Of a stretch of 64,000 nt of DNA, positions 56,159 to 64,000 are shown piece by piece. The notes below the pieces were generated by a model that had not been told where the DNA came from, did not search any database, and saw only the letters and a program-made list of their open reading frames with translations. Position 1 is the first letter of the stretch. Each line of letters starts with the position of its first letter. The position numbers were made by a program, and so were the translations under genes. Source of the stretch: Phorcus lineatus (Eukaryota; Mollusca; Gastropoda; Trochida; Trochidae); NCBI GenBank assembly GCA_921293015.1, contig OV121088.1:31657645-31721644 (forward strand). The letters run 5' to 3'.

Positions 56159-58600
56159 ATGTTCATTTCTTTACCAGGTCGGAAGATGGCCGTACTACTG
56201 ATATTGATGACCATTCTCGCCCTTACGGGAGGCAACACAATCGCCAGAGCCAATTACGGAACTTTGTTTATGCAGGCGGGACAGATTAGTGCTAGCAAAT
56301 CCAATTGGATGCACACATTCCAAATAACTTTACCGGACATTCATTCCATGAACTTTTATAGACAACCACCATGCCAACAAGTGAATAATTATAGTGCTTG
56401 CGCGTTAGTGCATGAAGCTACTGCATACTTCAATGAGATTCATAATGACATTCTTAAACATTGGACTAATATTACAAATGACATTGACAGTCTAATCCCC
56501 ACCTTTAGATTGACGGATACTGATAGCCGAAATAAAAGAAGTTTTAATATAATTGCGGAATTTTCTAAGAACATTTTTGGAATAGCCACAAATCATGATG
56601 TACAAATTCTGGCTCATCATTTACAGAAATTAGCAGCAAGAACCGATAACATGACTCATAGTTTTCAGGAACAACACGCACTCATGACTTCGTATATGCA
56701 GAAAGTTAACAAACGTATTACCAATGCCATCACGGGCATCACCTCAAATCACGATTCGATTTTGGAACTGCAAACCTCTTTTCCTCTTTTTGAACGGGCA
56801 ATGGTTTGGTTTACTAGATTAATGTCGCGACGGACAATGGATGTCTCAAATTTACATGCATCCCTTGACAAATTTCATTCAGGACTTCAGCAATTGGTAA
56901 CACATACCTTGTCGCCACACTTAATACCAGTTTCGGATATGGTACTAACTCTCCGACGTGTTGCGCGCCGATTATTACATCAATATCCAACATTCTATAT
57001 CGCACAACAATCACCAACGTTTTATTATGAACAGCGTGTTGTGTCGTTTAGTAAATATGGTGATAATATTTATATTACTATTGCCATTCCTATAATTAAT
57101 AATGAACATCCAATGGATGTTTATCGAATTCAAACTTTTCCGCTTCCAGTAAATCATTCCACTACGGATACTACCATTGTCACAAATGTCCCGGAATATA
57201 TCGCGATTTCTCCAGTGCATGATAAATTCATTGAAATGTCAGCGCTAGACTTCTCTTTGTGTATCGGTAGTTACACTAAACACTGTACATACATAACCGG
57301 TATCCAGTTAGCTAAGCAGCCGACTTGTAGCTTTGCCTTAATAACAAATAATCCCGTGCAGATCAGGGAAAAGTGTTTGTTTACATATACGGTCAATGGC
57401 ATTCGGTCTTTTGTTGCGGAAACGACACCGGGTGTTATCTTCATCAGTAATTCTTCGTCAATTATTACAACATGTAATCAACACATTGAAAGACATTCAG
57501 GGTGTACAGCTTGTTATATAAACTTACCGTGTCAGTGCGCACTTCTTGTTGACAATTTTGAGATACCGCCACGTATTCGGAGTTGCCATCCCAATCAGAC
57601 CATTTCTAAATCTTACCCTACAAATTTGCAGATGTTATCCCATTTCTTCTCCCAAGAAGAATTAAGGAATTTTACAGGAGATAGTATGTTAAAGGAATTT
57701 CTCAATTATAAAATTCCTTCTATTCAGATAAACAAACATGATTTCTCCAACATGCTCGCAAACGATAAAAGCATAAATCTTGACTTAGGGGTAATTGCTC
57801 ATAAAACCAAAATGTCACAACAAATTTATCCTTCATTGGCTGATCAACTTTATTTCGATACTAATAAGAACGATGACGGAATGTTTTCAACGACCAGAGT
57901 ATTGTCCGTTACATCTTTTATTTTATCCATAATTGCTCTCCTCCTTGGTTTTCTTATATTCCTCAAGGTGAGATCGATTGCATTTACCCTTACTTTACTT
58001 ACCCAAACACCACTTGCTAAATCCGAACTCATTTATGAATTTCCGACTCCCACACCAAAAATGACTCAAACTGATAATTGGATTTCGGTTGATTTTACCC
58101 CAGTTATAAATTTAGAGATTCTTCTACTATCCCTGAACATTCTTGTCCTTTCATTGGTTCTTATGAGATATTATCTTCAAAAACTTAAACCTGTTACAAC
58201 CTTAACACTTGAAATTGTTAATCGAAATTGTTTAGAACGCATTTTGTTATATAACTTCAGAACATGTCCTCATCGGTTACTATATAAAGCCGACTCGGAA
58301 ATCACCCAAGTTAGCGTCATGCGCAAAAGTACATCCGCTTATTTATATTTAGACTGGACACATCCAACGGTCCAAGCTGGTCAAATTACTTTTAATGTCC
58401 CAAATAATATCCGAATATCTCTTTTTCAATACTTCCGACTCCGAAAACTTCTGGCAACTCCATACACCTATCACATTTCTTATATCCATACGGATATTAG
58501 CTATCCAGTACACACTGAAGCCCAAGCCGTACCAAACCGGCCATCCGCCCCGCCTCGCAATGTTCATCTATACCCTCCCCTTACAGTTGAGAAATCTTAG
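56159..58600 (+). CDS. env: Envelope-like fusion glycoprotein (F-type)
   Basis: 813 residues. Residues about 10-25 form a signal peptide (AVLLILMTILALTGG). At 124-127 RNKR is a furin-type site, directly followed by SFNIIAEFSKNIFGIAT, which has the pattern of the fusion peptide and downstream motif shared by baculovirus F and insect errantivirus envelopes. A helical region follows. There are several N-X-S/T sites and a Cys cluster (SGCTACYINLPCQCALL, about residue 440-455). A strong membrane segment sits at about 581-604 (FILSIIALLLGFLIFLKV). A second hydrophobic segment at about 650-674 (ILLLSLNILVLSLVLMRYYL) and a long C-terminal region of about 140 residues are unusual for this family. It should be a membrane protein that mediates fusion if functional. 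Assignment rests on motif pattern, not on an alignment. Confidence 0.75.
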   Translation: MFISLPGRKMAVLLILMTILALTGGNTIARANYGTLFMQAGQISASKSNWMHTFQITLPDIHSMNFYRQPPCQQVNNYSACALVHEATAYFNEIHNDILKHWTNITNDIDSLIPTFRLTDTDSRNKRSFNIIAEFSKNIFGIATNHDVQILAHHLQKLAARTDNMTHSFQEQHALMTSYMQKVNKRITNAITGITSNHDSILELQTSFPLFERAMVWFTRLMSRRTMDVSNLHASLDKFHSGLQQLVTHTLSPHLIPVSDMVLTLRRVARRLLHQYPTFYIAQQSPTFYYEQRVVSFSKYGDNIYITIAIPIINNEHPMDVYRIQTFPLPVNHSTTDTTIVTNVPEYIAISPVHDKFIEMSALDFSLCIGSYTKHCTYITGIQLAKQPTCSFALITNNPVQIREKCLFTYTVNGIRSFVAETTPGVIFISNSSSIITTCNQHIERHSGCTACYINLPCQCALLVDNFEIPPRIRSCHPNQTISKSYPTNLQMLSHFFSQEELRNFTGDSMLKEFLNYKIPSIQINKHDFSNMLANDKSINLDLGVIAHKTKMSQQIYPSLADQLYFDTNKNDDGMFSTTRVLSVTSFILSIIALLLGFLIFLKVRSIAFTLTLLTQTPLAKSELIYEFPTPTPKMTQTDNWISVDFTPVINLEILLLSLNILVLSLVLMRYYLQKLKPVTTLTLEIVNRNCLERILLYNFRTCPHRLLYKADSEITQVSVMRKSTSAYLYLDWTHPTVQAGQITFNVPNNIRISLFQYFRLRKLLATPYTYHISYIHTDISYPVHTEAQAVPNRPSAPPRNVHLYPPLTVEKS

Positions 58601-59662
58601 ACGCTGTGTTCCCATCCCACCGGTCGATATTCTTTATCTTACACTAGAAATTACCTACTTCTACATCTCATTGTTATAAAGTTATTGTATTAACTGCATG
58701 ATAATACTGTGGCTCATATAGTTGTAAGTTGTGGCAAATTACATTAAGGGTGACGTTAGATTGTCAAATGGTGTTTGGAGTACTTACACTCTCGGATGTG
58801 AGCAGCAAGCCCTTCGCTTCTCACGAACTCTTTGCGACAGCCTTGGTTGTCCATTGTGTAATGTGCTCCTCAATGAAAAACTAACATTACGTTCAATAGA
58901 CAATCACTCCCAAGTGTTGGTGGTGGGACAATATCCCCAGGACAACTTTCTTTGTTGATATGTTTTCCAAACTCTAAATGTTGTTTCAGTGTCATTGTCT
59001 CCGGTACATTCCTGGAGCGATGTATTACGTTTTCTCATACACAGTATCCAGAGTCTTCATAGAACGGACCCAGTGCTGTGCCCGCCGTGACTATTGTGAC
59101 TATCGCGTGGCACTTATTATCACGGATGCTAACTTTTAGTGGATGTCATGCACAACATCAATTGACTCACTCAGTCTTTGATCGATACGCACTCTTTTCA
59201 CGATCCTGACTGTCCAGTGTGACTTCCACTTTATTAGTAGTGACTAAATTGTGCCAGTGAACCTTCATTGATGTGACGTGTGTGTTTCCTTATGAACGCT
59301 CATTAGTGTGGACGTCGAATAGGATGTGCCATGTACATTGAACATTTTCTTTGATGGTCGTTGACATCCCACTTTCCTTCAACCTCAATAAGAACATTTA
59401 TAACCACCCCTACTATCTATTTACGATGTGTTGTTTGCTAATAAGTCTGCATACGAGCAGAACACCAATTATCACTTATATATATTAATGATCGTTGTGT
59501 ACAACATCATGTTGGAAATTAATACCTAATGATGTCTCTTTGTTGTGTCTTATATATGTTTTAATGTTTATTCACCAAATCTCTTCCAGCTTGCCCCCGG
59601 ACATATTCGCATATGTTAGATCTATGCACCATCCCGTCGCTTTGACGGAGCAAAGCTTTTCT
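58601..59662. other. Env-LTR untranslated region
   Basis: About 1.06 kb with no long ORF. A 75-codon frame (58731-58958) with several cysteines (RTLCDSLGCPLCNVLL) is the only candidate accessory ORF and is weakly supported. The stretch has more balanced base composition than the host flanks. Confidence 0.45.
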
Positions 59663-59675
59663 GAGGGGCAGGGGA
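59663..59675 (+). other. Polypurine tract
   Basis: GAGGGGCAGGGGA, nearly all purine, ends exactly where the 3' LTR begins. It is the expected primer for plus-strand DNA synthesis and fixes the LTR boundary. Confidence 0.75.
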
Positions 59676-60510
59676 TATCATATGGTGATAATCTAGTAAA
59701 AAATAGTCAGAAATGCTATCGCAGTCCTAAAGTACAGTTATGATAATTAGTAACTGTATGAGTCAGAGAGGAGAGAGGAGAGGGACAGAGCAGGGGTTCT
59801 TACAGTAAACATAGAAGGGTCCCTCACGTTCATGCAACGGGACGTTATCGATTGCCCGGGGTCCTGTCCAGGCTCATCGTGGAAAGTTTTTGTTGGTCAA
59901 AGATGTAAATGACCACGAGTGTAACCCCTTAACTGTCGGATGCGATTAGCATTGATATTGAAGTTTATAAAGTTGGAAGTAAAAATTATTGTTGTGACAA
60001 AGTTAGATAACTGTGAGTGTTTAGTTAATATGGCAATAGTTTATAGAGAAAAATCTCTCATCATGGAAAAGTAAATTATACAAATGAAAGAATAAAATGG
60101 GTTAACTTCTAGAAGCTAAAAGAACTCGGTAAATGACTACAAAGATTATGAATATTAATTTTCTGGGGTGATTCTTGGAATTTTGGAGGATGATGTTGTG
60201 GATCATCCAATGACAGTGGAGGATCCACATACATGGCCATGTAGGGTAGTACTAATAAGATATTTAGTCTTCATTAGTAGTTATACCATGGTCACGTGTT
60301 TGAATAATTAAGTTTTTTCTGTTAAATACCCTGTGCGGGCCCCCAAGCCGGGACTCGGGCAGGACTCTTCACACCGGGCGTGTGACTGTGTAATTGTGAG
60401 CAAAATACATGATTGAGAGAAACACGGACTCTTGTTATCCTTGATGTTGTAACCGTTGATGAACCCGAGTCACAGCTACATCCCCACAAACGAAATACGG
60501 ACAACATCAG
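59676..60510 (+). repeat. 3' LTR (835 bp)
   Basis: Same length as the 5' LTR, with no difference found by eye. Followed by the AAATG target duplication at 60511-60515. Confidence 0.92.
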
Positions 60511-60515
60511 AAATG
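60511..60515. repeat. Target-site duplication, right
   Basis: AAATG, matching 49620-49624 on the other side of the LTR element. Confidence 0.75.
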
Positions 60516-60870
60516 CTTGAATAACTCATCTTTACATGTAAATTTGAACACTACCTTGCCAAGTCACAAAATCCAAGCAAAGTCAAGAACAATGTTTTGG
60601 TATAAGATAAGATTATCAGCCAGCCGTGAACAAATATAATCTCTTATGAACATATATTATCTGAAAATCACTTAAAATTCTTGGGTTTGTTTTGAAAGTC
60701 AAGCGTGATAGGGCTAATCCTCATTATACCTGAATTGTTAAGAGTTTAATTTCGTTAGTAATTAACCAGAGGCAAGTTTTATTTGCTTATGCACTCAATT
60801 AACAGTTTACCTGTATCCCATTTCACGCACCTGTCGTTTTCAACGTGTCGCCTCAGGTAATATGACCGTC
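60516..60870. other. Spacer between two mobile elements, no gene seen
   Basis: AT-rich host sequence between the LTR element and the large inverted-repeat element. Nothing is recognised. Confidence 0.45.
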
Positions 60871-61205
60871 GATTACTATGGAAGGGGATGTGTGCCAAAA
60901 ATGAAATCATGTAAACTCGTAATTCGCAAGTTGTAACATGTTGTTCTCAACCATGCACTTCTCGAAAAGACAAGTCCAAGTCTGCAAACCTAACATTTCA
61001 TTCCTGTAAAACTCAACTTTCTGTTCTCAACTTTACAAAGTTTAAATGTAATTTTAGAAATGTTAAAGTCGAAACTCATTTTTGTATTTCAAATACGAGG
61101 GATATACACATTTAGCAATGCTACAAATTACGTTTTACAATTGGTGAATGAAAAATGAAGAGTTGTAAAATCACCCTTTGGAAACAGACTTTTGCATCTG
61201 GAGTT

Positions 61206-61448
61206 TTACATGAGTTGCATGGTTATGATTGCAATGTTCCGAAATACATCTGTACACGATTTCGCACTGACCATATTTGGAAGTTTAACGAAGTCTGCCG
61301 ATGATTTCCGAAGATGATCGGTATTTGACAACAACGAGACCTCCCTGATCCAAGCTCCATGCAACGCTGTGCAAGCTTTCCGGATAGTGTTGAGCTGAGT
61401 CCGCCACAATGCGCGGAGCTTGGGCATGCGACCTACACCTTTTGTCAA
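61206..61448 (-). other. Left-arm ORF copy (possible captured coding piece)
   Basis: A frame of 80 codons in the left arm. From its MPKLRAL start it matches the right-arm frame almost residue for residue (for example LNTIRKACTALHGAWIREVS). Its composition is protein-like and its GC higher than the centre of the element. No family is recognised. It may be a captured exon, a transposase remnant, or chance. Confidence 0.35.
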
Positions 61449-63113
61449 AGTTCTTAGTCAATTATTGATCTAGATAATTTGTTTCTACTGTTTTCGTAAG
61501 GGTAACACGAGGTTTATCTCACGAAAGAATATTATGAACTTTAATTCTGGGTTAGACTTTACTGGACACTAAATCTCTGCACAACTTACTGCATCGAGAT
61601 GATTCACTATAAAAAAATATCGTTTTAGATATTTAGGTTGGGTTTAAAAAAACTCACCAAATTACGAGACTGGATTTAGAATAATGAAACAACGGCATAC
61701 TTGTCTCGGAAGGACAAATAGCGATAGAAAAAATATATCTATATTGTACACCCACGTTACCCTTAAAACACGGGCATGTTATTCTTTCAAATTAATAGTT
61801 AGAAAAATAACTACGCAACGTAAAGTAAGGGAAAAGTTCCAAAATCATTGAAAAGAATATTTTTTTCTTTTGTTAGTCTTTCATTCGGTCGTTTAACCAA
61901 TGAATATTATTTCGTTAAAAGAAACATTTATTTAATACCGTTTAAAGTCATGTTTTAAAGCTAGGAACGTTCTAAACCAGACGTTTTTTTAACAGTTTGA
62001 ACAAATTTAATTGAAGAACATGTCAAAATCAAATGACTGACATTTCATGTGACATGTTATTTTTAACTCTCCGCCCGATCAACAGTTATTATAGGGTCTT
62101 CTTATAAGCGAACGGTCTATCAATTTTTGCCTGGTCTGGCAGGCCGCCAGAGAACATCAGGTCATTGTTCGATACATAGGCTATTTTGCCCATTTTTAAG
62201 TCGAAAAGCTCTTGCAAATTCAGATATCAGATACAATTTAAATCAAAATACCTTTGTTATCATCAAGATGTTAAAATTCTAACAATTATTTGAAATACAA
62301 GATTATACATTTCCATACGTATAACTTAGGGGTGTACAACTTAGATTTCTCGCATCAAGACAAGTGGCACAGCAACAAAAACACGACTATTGTATCGTAA
62401 TTGATAGTTAATTATCGATTCACGTAGTGTATATCTTGAATTTTATCCAGTGTGTTTCAGGCCCGTAGGGTAAAAAAAACTTTTTTGCTCTTTATTTCAA
62501 TGTTTGTGTGAAAAATAGAATATCATAAGTTTCATGCGCCATCTGACAAAAGGCACTAATGACTTAGTGAGTGACGTGAACATTAACTGCCTGTATTTGG
62601 TCTCTACGACGTTGTAAGCGGGAGTTTTTTTTAAATAAACATAGCAATTTAAATCCCTAAAATCAAGACGACACAAAAGTATGGTGTTGAAAGATTGTCT
62701 ACAAAGTAATCATGCTTTTCCAAATGCGTCGGAAACGCTCATATTCCATTGTTATACCAATTACTAAACAATAAACATGTACTTTGAAAAAATGATACTT
62801 TTCAGTTTTGTAAAAATTTGTTATGCTACGAAATTGATTAAGTATTTTGAACTATTGAAATCGGCCCTCGAAAAGTTAATATGCGTTGACTACGTCACAA
62901 CATCTGAGGGGCTCGAAAAGAGTTCGGAAATTTTCTTACAATAAACACGGGTATATTTTAGAGAATGACGTATTCACGAAATTTTTTGGGGATAATGGTC
63001 AGATAAGAATTAATTGCAAATGATATTTGTTCTATTACAATTGTTGCTATTTGCCTTAAGGGTCCAAAAACACCGTACGCGAGTTACTGAGAACTTTTAC
63101 AAAAGGTGACGGC

Positions 63114-63335
63114 ATGCCCAAGCTCCGCGCATTGAGGTGGACTCAACTCAACACTATCCGGAAAGCTTGCACAGCGTTGCATGGAGCTTGGATCAGGGAG
63201 GTCTCGTTGTTGTCAAATACCGATCATCTTCGGAAATCATCGGCAGACTTCGTTAAACTTCCAAATATGGTCAGTGCGAAATCGTGTACAGATGTATTTC
63301 GGAACATTGCAATCATAACCATGCAACTCATGTAA
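63114..63335 (+). other. Right-arm ORF copy
   Basis: A frame of 73 codons (SSADFVKLPNMVSAKSCTDV and onward) matching the left-arm frame. Differences between the arms in this part are few and leave the frame open in both. Confidence 0.35.
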
Positions 63336-63670
63336 AACTCCAGATGCAAAAGTCTGTTTCCAAAGGGTGATTTTACAACTCTTCATTTTTCATTCACCAA
63401 TTGTAAAACGTAATTTGTAGCATTGCTAAATGTGTATATCCCTCGTATTTGAAATACAAAAATGAGTTTCGACTTTAACATTTCTAAAATTACATTTAAA
63501 CTTTGTAAAGTTGAGAACAGAAAGTTGAGTTTTACAGGAATGAAATGTTAGGTTTGCAGACTTGGACTTGTCTTTTCGAGAAGTGCATGGTTGAGAACAA
63601 CATGTTACAACTTGCGAATTACGAGTTTACATGATTTCATTTTTGGCACACATCCCCTTCCATAGATTAC

Positions 63671-64000
63671 AATCTTGTATTGACAATGGGACGTCAGTTG
63701 ATATGAAACGATTTCGAAATTTCTAAAAGAAGGTCGACGGGTTATTTGCAGTTATCGCACAGATACTTAAAATAGATGTACACTGCTATAAACTACTTAC
63801 AAATTGGTAAGGACCAAATCATTTGTTAAACAAGACTATAGGGGTCCTTCAAACTCAGTATTATAGAAAGCTTTTTTTTCGAAAGTTTCACTCTGAAAAA
63901 ATATTATTTTAAGATTACATAACATTCCATTATAGATTAACTATTTGATTCATGTCAGAAAACAACTATTTGTTAAGGGCAACAAGTGCATGCATTTAAA
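63671..64000. other. Right edge, no gene seen
   Basis: AT-rich sequence without recognised features. Confidence 0.4.

Larger units (their letters stand above)
49625..60510 (+). mobile_element. Full-length Gypsy-type LTR element with gag, pol-chromodomain and env-like ORF
   Basis: A 10,886-bp element with 835-bp LTRs (49625-50459, 59676-60510) that agreed at every line compared. It has an AAATG target duplication, a primer site after the 5' LTR, a GA-rich polypurine tract abutting the 3' LTR, and three open genes in the order gag, pol, env-like. Integrase follows RNase H, the Ty3/Gypsy order. Pol has a C-terminal chromodomain, and the third ORF has a furin-type site and hydrophobic segment like baculovirus F and errantivirus envelopes. 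All three frames are uninterrupted apart from the gag-pol UGA, so the copy looks young and possibly active. The LTRs begin TATCATATGG and end AACATCAG rather than TG...CA. Confidence 0.92.
60877..63664. mobile_element. 2.8-kb element with long inverted arms
   Basis: The left arm (60877 to about 61460) and right arm (about 63082 to 63664) are inverted copies of about 580 bp with few differences. Outer ends are TATGGAAGGGGATGTGTGCC and its reverse complement. GATTAC at 60871-60876 and 63665-63670 is a 6-bp direct repeat like a target duplication. The arms each carry the same open frame. The 1.6-kb centre is AT-rich with no transposase ORF, so this copy is non-autonomous. Long arms recall foldback or MULE-like elements, but MULEs usually make 8-11-bp duplications; the superfamily is left open. 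Confidence 0.8.

Noticed and set aside
1..64000. CRISPR arrays, bacterial operons, rRNA genes
   Set aside because: None seen. The tandem repeats present are contiguous minisatellites without spacers, and gene structure is eukaryotic.

Overview
The window is AT-rich, intron-bearing animal DNA packed with mobile elements. The FEM1 gene, the non-LTR and Gypsy elements, the TTAA-flanked MITEs and the rapidly evolving secreted genes suggest a lophotrochozoan, most likely a bivalve mollusc. This is an inference; no barcode gene is present. The splice junctions below were read by hand from GT/AG sites and reading phase.

Layout. 1-13 kb is mostly non-coding, with a 28-bp minisatellite, a palindrome-filled foldback MITE (2050-2453), an 87-bp tandem repeat and one orphan exon candidate (5362-5484). 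13.2-24.6 kb holds two minus-strand paralogous secreted-protein genes. Gene B (13240-16296, exon 1 unresolved) and gene A (20633-24621, complete, five exons, 262 aa) share the same intron phases and twelve aligned cysteines. Gene A also carries a long Asn-Trp tripeptide array after its signal peptide. 27.4-28.1 kb is a compact intronless gene for a basic coiled-coil protein, with TATA, CCAAT and poly(A) signals. 28.4-35.3 kb is a minisatellite followed by a nest of broken non-LTR retrotransposons. 39.6-41.9 kb is a two-coding-exon FEM1 gene (CUL2 ubiquitin-ligase substrate receptor). 42.8-48.6 kb holds several TTAA-flanked MITEs and a tRNA-derived SINE.

The most striking object is an apparently intact 10.9-kb Gypsy-type LTR element at 49625-60510. 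It has 835-bp LTRs that look identical, a 5-bp target duplication, a primer site and a polypurine tract. It carries gag, a pol reached only through a single in-frame UGA (followed by CGG), a C-terminal chromodomain, and a third ORF resembling baculovirus-F/errantivirus-type envelope proteins. Gag would form the particle, readthrough would add protease-RT-RNase H-integrase, the chromodomain may steer integration to marked chromatin, and the envelope ORF could come from a spliced RNA.

60.9-63.7 kb is a second unusual element: 2.8 kb, with about 580-bp inverted arms that each keep the same 73-codon reading frame open, flanked by a 6-bp duplication (GATTAC).
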